Counted from the stretch's first letter, positions 8,688 through 16,922 are shown. The stretch: DNA of 34,685 nt from Lachnospiraceae bacterium (GCA_014803415.1 JAAVBZ010000026.1:83433-118117), one strand, 5' to 3'. The notes: a model not told the origin generated them from the letters alone. Program-made: numbers and translations.

Positions 8688-10010
8688 ATGGAACAATTAT
8701 CACTTTTTTCAGAGGAAATAAATAGAAATGCACCATTGGCAAGCCGGCTCAGACCGGAGACTTTGGATGACTATATCGGTCAGGAGCATCTGGTAGGAGA
8801 GGGGAAGGTACTCAGGCAGATGCTGGATAAGGATCTGATCACATCTATGATCTTCTGGGGACCTCCCGGCGTGGGTAAGACCACGCTTGCACGTATAATC
8901 GCCCATAGGACCAGAGCTTCCTTTATTGATTTCAGCGCTGTTACGAGCGGCATTAAGGAGATCAAAGAGGTAATGAAGCAGGCTGAAAATGACAGAATGA
9001 TGGGACTTAAGACCATTGTATTTGTAGATGAGATCCATCGTTTCAATAAGGCCCAGCAGGATGCTTTTCTCCCCTATGTGGAAAAGGGAAGCATCATTCT
9101 GATCGGAGCTACAACAGAGAATCCGTCTTTTGAAATTAATTCTGCTCTTTTATCAAGGTGCAAAGTATTTGTACTTCAAGCGTTGACTGAGGGAGACATG
9201 GAAAAACTTCTTCATAGAGCTTTGACTGATACAAGAGGACTTGGCAGCAGTATTATTAACATAGAGGAAAAACTGATCCATGCCATTGCTGTATTCAGTG
9301 ACGGGGATGCCAGAACGGCGCTGAATACCCTGGATATGGCAGTATTGAACGGCAGGATTGACCCGGATGGTTCTATTACCGTATTGCCGGAGATGCTGGA
9401 ACAATGTACCGGAAAAAAGATGCTGCTCTATGACAGAAATGGAGAGGAGCATTACAATCTTATATCTGCACTGCATAAGTCAATGAGAAACAGCGATCCT
9501 GATGCAGCCGTTTACTGGCTCTCCAGAATGCTGGAGGCAGGAGAGGATCCCCTTTATGTGGCCAGGCGCCTGATCCGGTTTGCAAGTGAAGATGTGGGAA
9601 TGGCGGACTCTCAGGCACTGCAGGTAGCAGTGGCGGCTTATCAGGCGTGTCATTTTAACGGAATGCCGGAATGTGACGTGAATCTGGCTCATGCTGTAGT
9701 GTATCTTTCCATGGCGCCTAAATCTAATGCGCTTTATCTAGGATATGGAAAGGCAAAAGAAGATGCAAAAAGAATGTTGACCGAACCGGTACCACTTCAA
9801 ATACGCAACGGTGTTACATCTCTTATGCGGGAACTGCATTATGGAGAGGGATATCAGTATGCCCATGACACACAGGAGAAGCTGACCCGTATGAAATGTC
9901 TGCCTGAGTCCCTGCAGGGCCGAAAGTATTATGAACCTGCAGGGGAAGGACAGGAAGCCGAAATCAGAACAAGACTGGAAGAAATAGAAAAATTCCGGAG
10001 TGAGGATTAA
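8688..10010 (+). CDS. rarA: Replication-associated recombination protein A (RarA/MgsA), AAA+ ATPase
   Basis: A 440-residue clamp-loader-like AAA+ ATPase that acts at stalled replication forks with SSB and recombination proteins. It has the typical start (LASRLRPETLDDYIGQEHL), Walker A GPPGVGKT (58-65), Walker B VFVDEIHRF, sensor-1 region GATTENPSFEINSALLSRC and the C-terminal RarA-specific region with RRLIRFASEDVGMAD. The length is normal for the family. GTTAAGGGA precedes the ATG. The radical SAM gene starts just after its stop, which points to one operon of DNA-maintenance genes. Two LexA-like boxes upstream suggest SOS control, which is an inference. Confidence 0.95.
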   Translation: MEQLSLFSEEINRNAPLASRLRPETLDDYIGQEHLVGEGKVLRQMLDKDLITSMIFWGPPGVGKTTLARIIAHRTRASFIDFSAVTSGIKEIKEVMKQAENDRMMGLKTIVFVDEIHRFNKAQQDAFLPYVEKGSIILIGATTENPSFEINSALLSRCKVFVLQALTEGDMEKLLHRALTDTRGLGSSIINIEEKLIHAIAVFSDGDARTALNTLDMAVLNGRIDPDGSITVLPEMLEQCTGKKMLLYDRNGEEHYNLISALHKSMRNSDPDAAVYWLSRMLEAGEDPLYVARRLIRFASEDVGMADSQALQVAVAAYQACHFNGMPECDVNLAHAVVYLSMAPKSNALYLGYGKAKEDAKRMLTEPVPLQIRNGVTSLMRELHYGEGYQYAHDTQEKLTRMKCLPESLQGRKYYEPAGEGQEAEIRTRLEEIEKFRSED

Positions 10011-10011
10011 A

Positions 10012-11373
10012 ATGGAACTTGAAGTAAAACAGACTGCGCTGCCTGTTATGGCAGGATCAGCAGGAAAGAAAATGTCACTTATGGAAAAGCTGGAGATCCT
10101 TTCTGATGCCGCCAAATATGATGTATCCTGCTCCTCGAGCGGCGTAGGACGTAAGGGAGACGGAACGGGTATCGGTAATACTGTTGCAGCCGGAATCTGT
10201 CACAGTTTTGGCGCTGACGGAAGATGCATTTCTTTGCTTAAGATTTTGTTTACCAATGAATGCATTTATGACTGCAAATACTGCATCAACAGGAAATCCA
10301 ATGATGTTCCCAGAGCATCTTTTACGCCGGATGAGGTATGCGAACTGACGATCCAGTTCTACAGAAGAAATTATATTGAAGGCCTGTTTTTAAGTTCCGG
10401 CATCATCAACAATCCCACTTATACCATGGAACTGATCTATGAGGCCGTTTATAAACTGCGGACCATGTATCGATTTCAGGGGTACATTCATGTGAAAGCC
10501 ATACCGGGAGCAGATCCCATGATCATTCAGAGGCTTGGACTGCTGGCAGATCGAATGAGTGTGAATCTGGAGCTCCCTACGGCGGATGGACTTAGCAGGC
10601 TTGCACCCAATAAACACAGGAAGAGTATTCTGACTCCCATGAGACAGATCCAGACCGGAATCACACAGCACAAAGATGAGATTGCGGTATATAAACATGC
10701 AGCTTCTTTTGTACCGGCCGGACAGTCCACCCAGATGATCGTAGGAGCTACGCCGGAAAGCGACTATCAGGTTATGATGGTTGCAGAGAACCTGTATAAG
10801 AAATTTGATCTGAAACGTGTCTATTATTCAGCCTTTGTCAGTGTCAATGAAGACAAAGAGCTTCCCGCCCTGCCGGGAGGCCCTCCCCTTCTTAGGGAAC
10901 ACCGCTTATATCAGGCGGATTGGCTTTTGCGGTTCTATGGATTCGAGGCCAATGAACTTTTAAGTGAACAGAAACCCAATTTCAATATTCTGCTGGATCC
11001 TAAAGCAGACTGGGCATTGCGGCATCTGGAGCTGTTTCCTGTGGAGATCAACAGGGCAGATTATCAGACCATTCTGAGAGTACCGGGAATCGGAGTAAAG
11101 AGCGCGCAGCGGATCCTGCGGGCCAGAAGGAACGGGAATCTTAACTTTGAGGATCTTAAGAAAATAGGAGTTACTTTAAAACGCGCTCTGTTTTTTATTA
11201 CATGCAGCGGTAAAATGATGTATCCTACTAAAATAGAAGAGGACTATATTACCAGAAATCTGATCTCAAATGAAAAGAAACTGCCCTTTGACAAAGACGG
11301 CCTAACTTACCGGCAATTGTCTTTGTTTGACGATGATATGGTCATGCAATGGAATCAGGCTGTCAGCGGATAG
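10012..11373 (+). CDS. Putative DNA modification/repair radical SAM protein with helix-hairpin-helix
   Basis: A 453-residue radical SAM enzyme of the family described as putative DNA modification/repair radical SAM protein, usually paired with a DUF4130 protein as here. The cluster-binding C-x3-C-x2-C motif is at C84, C88 and C91 (ECIYDCKYCINR). A helix-hairpin-helix DNA-binding motif, VPGIGVKSAQRILRARR, lies near 357. The reaction is unknown for the family. A GTG at 10000 overlaps the rarA end, but the ATG at 10012 is preferred because GGAGTGAGGA sits directly before it. The gene begins 1 base after the rarA stop and is probably co-transcribed with it, so it likely shares any damage-induced control. 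Confidence 0.9.
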   Translation: MELEVKQTALPVMAGSAGKKMSLMEKLEILSDAAKYDVSCSSSGVGRKGDGTGIGNTVAAGICHSFGADGRCISLLKILFTNECIYDCKYCINRKSNDVPRASFTPDEVCELTIQFYRRNYIEGLFLSSGIINNPTYTMELIYEAVYKLRTMYRFQGYIHVKAIPGADPMIIQRLGLLADRMSVNLELPTADGLSRLAPNKHRKSILTPMRQIQTGITQHKDEIAVYKHAASFVPAGQSTQMIVGATPESDYQVMMVAENLYKKFDLKRVYYSAFVSVNEDKELPALPGGPPLLREHRLYQADWLLRFYGFEANELLSEQKPNFNILLDPKADWALRHLELFPVEINRADYQTILRVPGIGVKSAQRILRARRNGNLNFEDLKKIGVTLKRALFFITCSGKMMYPTKIEEDYITRNLISNEKKLPFDKDGLTYRQLSLFDDDMVMQWNQAVSG

Positions 11374-11392
11374 ACCGCGGAAAGTGGAAGAA

Positions 11393-12169
11393 ATGGAAGA
11401 ATATTATATCATGTGCGAGGATTCACTGGAAGGAATTTTTACAGGGATCTATAATGCATATCTGTTGAAAAAACCTCATAGTAAAGTGCATATTTGCGTG
11501 GGGGAAGAAGATAACTATCGTCTGTTTGCTGTCTATGAAGAGTGTAGGGCGGATGAAAAGAAAGCTGCAAGCGTGGCAGGAACCGTTATCAGAGAATTTG
11601 GAGAGGAAGCATATCTTGCTATCTGCAGGGCGTTAGCCTCCCCCGAGCCGGATAAGGGTGAGGCAGTATATAAAGCTGTAGTGACCGGATTTCATATGAA
11701 GAACCGAAAAGAACTGATGGGAAATCTGGCGGATCAGTATGTACACAGAGTATTTGAGCTGGCACGTTTTACGGCAAATGAGGCACATTTTCATGTAGAG
11801 TTTTTAAGATTCAGAGAGCTTGAAAGCGGTATCCTTTATGCACCTATGGGACCGAAGAATAATATTATAACTTTTATTATGCCCCATTTTGCAGACAGGC
11901 TTCCGCTTGAAAATTTCGTGATTCATGATGAGGTCAGAAATATTTTTGCAGTTCACCCAAAGGGTCGGGAATGGTTCCTGACTTCTGAGGAACCGGAAAC
12001 AGCGATACAGGATCTGTGCTTCTCTAAGGGAGAAGAGGAGTATAGCGAACTGTTTTCCAGCTTTTTTCATACCATAGCCATAAAGGAACGTAAAAATTAT
12101 GTGCTTCAAAGAGGAATGCTTCCTTTACGATACAGAAAATACATGACGGAATTCGTGAAAAATGAATAG
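11393..12169 (+). CDS. DUF4130 family probable DNA metabolism protein, partner of the radical SAM protein
   Basis: A 258-residue protein of the family annotated as probable DNA metabolism protein (DUF4130), which in other bacteria is found next to, or linked with, the radical SAM protein and uracil-DNA-glycosylase-like domains. Recognisable parts are the opening YYIMCEDSLEGIFTGIYNAYL, the central HFHVEFLRFRELESGILYAPM and the DIA-like C-terminal half with HPKGREWFLT. No catalytic motif can be named. It starts 19 bases after the radical SAM stop. The ATG at 11393 is favoured over an upstream in-frame start at 11327 because the shared family sequence begins there and GTGGAAG precedes it. It is likely the last gene of the rarA operon. 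Confidence 0.85.
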   Translation: MEEYYIMCEDSLEGIFTGIYNAYLLKKPHSKVHICVGEEDNYRLFAVYEECRADEKKAASVAGTVIREFGEEAYLAICRALASPEPDKGEAVYKAVVTGFHMKNRKELMGNLADQYVHRVFELARFTANEAHFHVEFLRFRELESGILYAPMGPKNNIITFIMPHFADRLPLENFVIHDEVRNIFAVHPKGREWFLTSEEPETAIQDLCFSKGEEEYSELFSSFFHTIAIKERKNYVLQRGMLPLRYRKYMTEFVKNE

Positions 12170-12332
12170 GGCCGGAATTTTTGGCAATAATGTACAGATA
12201 AACCGGTAAGAAGCAGGTATTTGTGTTAAAAAAGGTGATTTACAAATTCAAAAACGGGTGGTAATCTTTCTTAAAAGCACAAGTAAACGTATTTCATATG
12301 ACCTGTAAAAGAAACAGGAGAAAGGTGATGTT

Positions 12333-12560
12333 ATGATAACTCATAAAATCAAATTGAGACTGGATGAGGTAAATGAATTTGTTTCGGCAGCTGCCAGGTG
12401 CGACTTTGATATTGACATATCGTACAACAGCTTTGTTGTAGATGCCAAATCAATCGTAGGAGTACTTGGTCTGGATTTAAACCAAATTTTGACAGTCTCC
12501 TGTAACGGATATGATCCGGAATTTGAAAAATATATGAGTCGTTTTGCTCTGGCCTGCTGA
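12333..12560 (+). CDS. HPr-like protein lacking the active-site histidine
   Basis: A 75-residue protein of the PTS HPr fold: the segment VDAKSIVGVLGLDLNQILTVSCNG matches the second helix and following strand of HPr (given here as its key words VDAKSIVGVLGLDL). The phosphorylated His15 of real HPr, normally in a G-H-A-R-P context, is missing; the equivalent region reads LDEVNEFVSAAARC. It therefore cannot be a PTS phosphocarrier, and a regulatory or unknown role is likely. AGGAGAAAGGTG precedes the ATG. It has its own strong terminator, so it is probably a single-gene unit; I see no convincing promoter in the 163 bases upstream. Confidence 0.75.
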   Translation: MITHKIKLRLDEVNEFVSAAARCDFDIDISYNSFVVDAKSIVGVLGLDLNQILTVSCNGYDPEFEKYMSRFALAC

Positions 12561-12605
12561 TCAGATCAGTCAAGCAGGCAAAATGAATGATGCTGTAATC
12601 AGATT

Positions 12606-12651
12606 GACTCCCGAAAAAAGATAGCGTACTATCTTTTTAGGGAGTCTTTTT
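12606..12651 (+). terminator. Intrinsic terminator after the HPr-like gene
   Basis: GACTCCC (12606-12612) pairs with GGGAGTC (12640-12646), and inside it AAAAAGATAG pairs with CTATCTTTTT around a CGTA loop. TTTTT follows at 12647-12651. Confidence 0.88.
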
Positions 12652-12678
12652 GTAATATAGGAAATTCCTCCAAAGAGC

Positions 12679-12726
12679 GGAAGAACCGAAGGTTCTTCCC
12701 AAGATAATCGCGAAGCGATTTTCTTG
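12679..12726. repeat. Two tandem GAA-loop hairpins before the helicase gene
   Basis: GGAAGAACC-gaa-GGTTCTTCC (12679-12699) is followed by a second hairpin with core AATCGC-gaa-GCGATT (12706-12720), extended by CAAGA and TCTTG flanks. Both have the same GAA loop and they are back to back. They lie 34-80 bases before the helicase start and could be a 5' leader structure, a terminator remnant or a dispersed repeat. The right half resembles GCGATTTTATCTTTATTCC near 15681. Confidence 0.55.
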
Positions 12727-12759
12727 TTATTCCAAAACAGCCTGAAGGTGGTACATACT

Positions 12760-15174
12760 GTGGAAATTCAAATTTCTGTAAGAAATCTTGTAGAATTCAT
12801 ATTGCGCAGCGGGAATATTGACAATAGAAGAGCAAAGTCGCCTGACAATGCCATGCAGGAAGGCGGGCGGATACACCGCATGATTCAAAGAAGGATGGGA
12901 TCTGATTATCATGCGGAGGTCTTTTTACGCCACTTAGTGGAAACAGGAGATTATACTATAGTGATAGAGGGAAGGGCCGACGGCATCATTACACAAAGAG
13001 AGGGGGCCATATCGGAAGTGCCCGAGCTTGCAGTGGAGGAAAGCAGGCCGGCCTATGACGATCTGGTGACCGTAACGATAGATGAGATCAAAGGAACTTA
13101 TCGGGAAGTTTATAAGATCAAGGAGGCTGTACCCGTGCATCTGGCCCAGGCCCAATGCTATGCCTATATATATGGGATACAGAATAATCTGAAAAATATC
13201 CGTATTCGCATTACATATTGCAATATTGATACAGAGGAAATTAAATATTTTCACTTTGAGTATAGTATTGGCGAATTGACTGAGTGGTTCAATGATATTA
13301 TTGAAAGCTATCGCAAGTGGGCGGATTTTCAATATGAATGGCAGAAGATACGGCAGGAATCCATAAAAAAGCTGATTTTTCCATTTGAGTACCGAAGTGG
13401 TCAAAAGGATCTGGCAACTTACGTATATCAGACCATATATCATAAAAGAAAGCTTTTTATAGAGGCTCCGACGGGAGTGGGCAAAACTATTTCCACCATG
13501 TTTCCCGCCATAAAAGCTATGGGAGAGGGGATGGCGTCGAAGATATTTTATCTTACTGCCAAGACTATTACCAGAACTGTGGCAGAAAATACACTTAATA
13601 TTATGCGGGATGGGGGTCTTAAATTTAAATCCGTGATACTGACAGCCAAAGACAAGATCTGCTTTATGGAGGAGCGGGAATGTAATCCGGAGTACTGCCC
13701 TTATGCAAAGGGGCACTATGACAGGATCAATGATGCTGTTTATGATTTATTGACCCATTCGGACAACTTTAACAGGGAAGCCATTGAGGAGTACGCCGTC
13801 AAGCATCAGGTCTGTCCCTTTGAGATGTGTCTGGATATCAGTTTGTTTGCAGATGCTGTTATCTGTGATTATAATTACCTGTTCGACCCCCATGTTTATT
13901 TAAAGCGTTTCTTTGCAGAGGGAGTCAGAGAAGATTATATTTTTCTGATCGATGAAGCTCATAATCTGGTTGAGCGGGGCAGGGAGATGTATAGTGCTGT
14001 ATTAAAAAAGGAAGATTTTCTGGTCCTGAAAAAGATCGTAAAGGACTATGACAGTAAAATGTACAGACAGCTTGAAAAGTGCAACAGAGAGATGCTTGAG
14101 CTGAAAAGGAACTGTGAAAATTATACTTATGAAGATGAAATGTCCATTGCTCCCTTTGTCAGGACACTGATGAAATTATCCTCATTGATCGAGGATTATC
14201 TGGAAGAGCATGAAGAAAGCCCGGTGAAGAGCGATATACTGGATTTTTATTTTGAAGTTTCCCATTTTCTGCTGATGCACGAAAACTTAAATAAGAATTA
14301 TGTGATCTATACACAGATGGAGTCGGATGGCGGATTTATCATAAAACTGTTTTGTGTGAATCCTTCCGGGAACCTGAAGGAGTGTATGATGAGAGGAAGG
14401 AGTACCATACTTTTTTCGGCAACCCTCCTGCCTATTCAGTATTATAAAAGACTTTTGGGGGCAGATGAAGGAGATTATGAAGTTTATGCAAGATCTGTCT
14501 TTGATCCTTCCAGGAAAGGACTTTTTATTTCCGGTGATGTGACCAGTAAATATACAAGACGAACGGATTCGGAATATTACAAAATTGCGGAATATATTTA
14601 CAGGACCATTAATAGGCGCGCCGGAAATTATATGATATTTTTTCCGTCTCATGTATTTTTGCAGAATGTTTATGAAGTGTTTGCAGCGCAGTTCATGGAT
14701 GAAGAGGAAGTGGAATGTATTTTGCAGGAAGAATACATGAATGAGCAGAGCAGAGAAAGCTTCCTTGCAAGATTTGATGAGAAAGATAGGACATTGATAG
14801 GATTCTGTGTGCTGGGAGGAATCTTCAGTGAAGGAATCGACCTTAAAAATGACAGCCTGATCGGGGCAGTTATTGTGGGGACGGGCCTTCCCATGGTATG
14901 TAATGAGAGAGAGATATTGAAGCATTATTTTGACAGTCAGGGAGATAACGGCTTTGATTTTGCCTATAAATATCCCGGTATGAACAAAGTGCTTCAGGCT
15001 GCAGGAAGAGTGATCAGAACTGTAGATGATGTGGGGATCATTGTCCTTCTTGACGAGAGGTTTCTTACTCCATCTTACTTAAGAATGTTTCCAAGGGAAT
15101 GGAAAGAATATGAAAGAGTCACACTGGACCTGATTGGAAAGAGGGTAGAAAATTTTTGGAATGAATGGCTATAA
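12760..15174 (+). CDS. Cas4-like PD-(D/E)XK nuclease fused to XPD/DinG-family Fe-S helicase
   Basis: An 804-residue superfamily 2 ATP-dependent DNA helicase of the Rad3/XPD/DinG group. The N-terminal ~170 residues look like a RecB/Cas4-type nuclease: GRIHRMIQ, D74 in EGRADGII, D108-E109-I110-K111 (ExK) and the helix HLAQAQCYAYIY. The helicase core has APTGVGKT (236-243), DEAH (398-401) and late motifs including GGIFSEGIDL and QAAGRVIR. Between motifs I and II are cysteines C301, C308, C313, C352 and C357, fitting the iron-sulphur domain of XPD/DinG. It probably unwinds, and perhaps trims, damaged or branched DNA. An in-frame TTG exists at 12724, but GTG at 12760 is preferred because GAAGGTGG precedes it. 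It is monocistronic by its surroundings. Confidence 0.88.
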   Translation: MEIQISVRNLVEFILRSGNIDNRRAKSPDNAMQEGGRIHRMIQRRMGSDYHAEVFLRHLVETGDYTIVIEGRADGIITQREGAISEVPELAVEESRPAYDDLVTVTIDEIKGTYREVYKIKEAVPVHLAQAQCYAYIYGIQNNLKNIRIRITYCNIDTEEIKYFHFEYSIGELTEWFNDIIESYRKWADFQYEWQKIRQESIKKLIFPFEYRSGQKDLATYVYQTIYHKRKLFIEAPTGVGKTISTMFPAIKAMGEGMASKIFYLTAKTITRTVAENTLNIMRDGGLKFKSVILTAKDKICFMEERECNPEYCPYAKGHYDRINDAVYDLLTHSDNFNREAIEEYAVKHQVCPFEMCLDISLFADAVICDYNYLFDPHVYLKRFFAEGVREDYIFLIDEAHNLVERGREMYSAVLKKEDFLVLKKIVKDYDSKMYRQLEKCNREMLELKRNCENYTYEDEMSIAPFVRTLMKLSSLIEDYLEEHEESPVKSDILDFYFEVSHFLLMHENLNKNYVIYTQMESDGGFIIKLFCVNPSGNLKECMMRGRSTILFSATLLPIQYYKRLLGADEGDYEVYARSVFDPSRKGLFISGDVTSKYTRRTDSEYYKIAEYIYRTINRRAGNYMIFFPSHVFLQNVYEVFAAQFMDEEEVECILQEEYMNEQSRESFLARFDEKDRTLIGFCVLGGIFSEGIDLKNDSLIGAVIVGTGLPMVCNEREILKHYFDSQGDNGFDFAYKYPGMNKVLQAAGRVIRTVDDVGIIVLLDERFLTPSYLRMFPREWKEYERVTLDLIGKRVENFWNEWL

Positions 15175-15460
15175 ATTGCAAATTATCTGCTAAATGAAAG
15201 AAATCGAAAAAAATGACGTCGGGTTTTAATTAAAAAAACATGTGGATTACTCTATATGACATAAGTGTCATTGTGGATAACTCTGTGGAAATTGGGGATT
15301 TCTTTTATTTTATCAAAATTTAGTTATAAATTTTTAAATGTTTTTCAGTTAAATTCTGCAAGTAAGAAATTTCAAAAAATGAAAAATACCAGATTAGTCA
15401 ATCAGCTGAATTTCAAATTGACCATAAGGATTAATGAAGGCTCAAATTAATAATTGAAGA
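15175..15460. other. AT-rich intergenic stretch with DnaA-box-like words
   Basis: No believable gene is present. TGTGGATAA at 15272-15280 is a perfect DnaA box on the minus strand (TTATCCACA). One-mismatch relatives occur at 15241-15249 (TGTGGATTA) and, more weakly, at 15284-15292. The remainder is A/T-rich with no clear structure. It is not accompanied by dnaA, dnaN, rpmH or other origin genes. Confidence 0.4.
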
Positions 15461-15506
15461 AAAAGACCATTATAAAACGTTAAATATTTTATAATGGTCT
15501 TTTTTG
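15461..15506. terminator. Strong bidirectional terminator hairpin
   Basis: A perfect 17-bp stem: AAAAGACCATTATAAAA (15461-15477) pairs with TTTTATAATGGTCTTTT (15487-15503) around a 9-base loop, with T residues on both exits. It is 286 bases after the helicase stop and shields the padR region from upstream transcription. Confidence 0.85.
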
Positions 15507-15508
15507 CT

Positions 15509-15711
15509 GTAGCAGTTTCAGTTCGGCGCTCACATGTTGTAACAGTTTCAGTTCGGCTCTCACATTCATAAAAGCGTCTGCTTCGCATCCGGCGCTGCAT
15601 TCGCGGCTCATTTTTTATTTCATGTGAGGGCGCTCCGCTTATGGAATAGAGATAAATTCGCTTAGTGAGCAAGCTCCCACGCGATTTTATCTTTATTCCA
15701 TAGCCGAACTG
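15509..15711. repeat. Nested inverted-repeat element with an internal direct repeat
   Basis: A 27-base unit occurs twice (15509-15535 and 15539-15565, two differences), built around CAGTTTCAGTTCGGC and CTCACAT. The second copy contains CAGTTCGGCT (15547-15556), whose exact reverse complement AGCCGAACTG is at 15702-15711. Inside this outer pair are two arms: CTCACAT-tc-ATAAAA (15559-15573) with TTTTAT-ttc-ATGTGAG (15613-15628), and TATGGAATAGAGATAAA (15640-15656) with its near-complement at 15681-15702. The result is a three-way-junction fold. A miniature mobile element or structured RNA is possible; open frames here are by-products of the repeats. Confidence 0.65.
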
Positions 15712-15722
15712 ATAATAAGGTA

Positions 15723-15752
15723 TTGACATTATAATATTATATGCCGTATAGT
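15723..15752 (+). promoter_or_regulatory. padR operon promoter and possible PadR operators
   Basis: -35 TTGACA (15723-15728) and -10 TATAGT (15747-15752) have an 18-base spacer. The palindrome ATAATATTAT overlaps the spacer at 15731-15740 and recurs exactly 50 bases later at 15781-15790 in the leader. PadR repressors usually bind palindromic A/T-rich sites at their own promoters, so these two copies are candidate operators. Confidence 0.6.
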
Positions 15753-15841
15753 ATATATCAACAGCTATATTATACAACATATAATATTATAGGACATATT
15801 TATCTTATAGAAACTCTGTAAGGTAAGAAAGGAGGAACACG

Positions 15842-16165
15842 ATGGTTTTTAATACAGGTGCGGCATTGCTTGATGCAATCGTGCTGGCGGTAGTATCCAG
15901 GGAGCCCGAGGGGGCATATGGTTATAAGATAACCCAGGATGTAAGGCAGGTAATAGAGCTATCGGAATCCACACTTTATCCTGTGCTCAGGCGGCTTCAG
16001 AAAGATGAATGCCTTGAGGTCTATGATAAGGAGTGTGCGGGCAGGAACAGGAGATATTATAAAGCAACGGAAAAAGGGCGTTTACAGCTGAATTTATATG
16101 AAAGCGAATGGCGAAAATATTCCGCTAAGATCAACAGCATTTTTGAGGGAGGAATGAATAAATGA
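15842..16165 (+). CDS. PadR-family transcriptional regulator
   Basis: A 107-residue winged-helix repressor of the short PadR subfamily. Family landmarks are GAYGYKITQDV, the recognition-helix region ESTLYPVLRRLQKD and the wing NRRYYKATEKGR. AAGGAGG is six bases before the ATG. Its stop overlaps the ATG of the following DUF1700 gene by four bases (ATGA), indicating translational coupling. It probably represses its own operon, with relief by an envelope or drug signal; the inducer is not evident. Confidence 0.92.
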   Translation: MVFNTGAALLDAIVLAVVSREPEGAYGYKITQDVRQVIELSESTLYPVLRRLQKDECLEVYDKECAGRNRRYYKATEKGRLQLNLYESEWRKYSAKINSIFEGGMNK

Positions 16166-16920
16166 GCAGATGGGAATTTATGAGACAGCTTGAAGAACTG
16201 CTTTCCGATATATCGCCCAGCGAAAGAGAAGAAGCGCTTCAATATTATAATGATTATTTTAATGACGCAGGAAGAGAGAATGAACAGTCTGTGATCGAGG
16301 CCCTTGGATCGCCAAAGCAGGTGGCGAAAATTGTAAAAGAAGGACTTGACAGCAGTGTGAGCCAGGGAGAATTTACGGAATACGGTTTTACCAGTACTTC
16401 GGCAGAAGAAAGCAAAAATGAAATAATAAAAAGTGCCGGCGTAAGAAAAGAAGACGATCATGATAAAATAGATGAAAAGAAAGAGACTTCATCAGAAAGT
16501 GCTCAGGTAAATTCGACTGCAAAAGAAGAGAATAAAAAGGAAGATATGCCTGCCTGGGCGATTGTTTTGATCGTTATTGGCTGCATCTTTTTATCTCCTG
16601 CAATTTTAGGGGCCGCAGCCGGCGGCGCAGGAGTACTGCTGGGAATTGCAATGACATTTTTAGGGCTGATCATTGGTTTTGGGGTTACTGCGGCGGTACT
16701 TATCATTGTAGCGATCGGACTCGTGATCGCAGGGATCGTAACTATGGTAACAGATCCTTTCAGCGCAGTGGGATTGATCGGGGCGGCGTTTGTCTGTGCG
16801 GCAGTCGGTATTTTGTTTATGCTGCTGACCGTGCTGATCATAGGAAAAGTCATTCCGTGGGTATGTAAAGGAATTTCTTATATTTATCACAAAATATTCC
16901 CTAAAAAGGAGGAAGTATAA
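16162..16920 (+). CDS. DUF1700 (HAAS domain) membrane protein
   Basis: A 252-residue protein. The first ~75 residues are the HAAS/DUF1700 helical domain (FMRQLEELLSDISPSEREEALQYYNDYFNDAG...EALGSPKQVAKIVKEGL, quoted in parts). A charged linker to about residue 130 is rich in E, K and D. The C-terminal half is very hydrophobic, with about four membrane segments rich in G, A and I. HAAS-domain proteins are typically encoded next to PadR regulators and are thought to tune or partner them. It overlaps padR by four bases and precedes the DUF4097 gene by two bases, so these are one operon. Confidence 0.88.
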   Translation: MSRWEFMRQLEELLSDISPSEREEALQYYNDYFNDAGRENEQSVIEALGSPKQVAKIVKEGLDSSVSQGEFTEYGFTSTSAEESKNEIIKSAGVRKEDDHDKIDEKKETSSESAQVNSTAKEENKKEDMPAWAIVLIVIGCIFLSPAILGAAAGGAGVLLGIAMTFLGLIIGFGVTAAVLIIVAIGLVIAGIVTMVTDPFSAVGLIGAAFVCAAVGILFMLLTVLIIGKVIPWVCKGISYIYHKIFPKKEEV

Positions 16921-16922
16921 TT

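Noticed and set aside
12934-13716. Minus-strand frame of 260 codons over the helicase gene
   Set aside because: It is opposite a clear nuclease-helicase coding sequence and has no family features.
15241-15292. Replication origin
   Set aside because: Only one perfect DnaA box and none of the usual origin genes nearby.
15265-15450. Plus-strand frame of 61 codons in the gap before the inverted repeats
   Set aside because: Non-ATG start, no ribosome site, AT-driven composition and no recognisable domain.
15442-15780. Minus-strand frame of 112 codons with an Arg/Thr/Glu-rich repeat
   Set aside because: It lies wholly on the inverted-repeat element, terminator hairpin and padR promoter. The protein repeat only reflects the duplicated 27-base unit.
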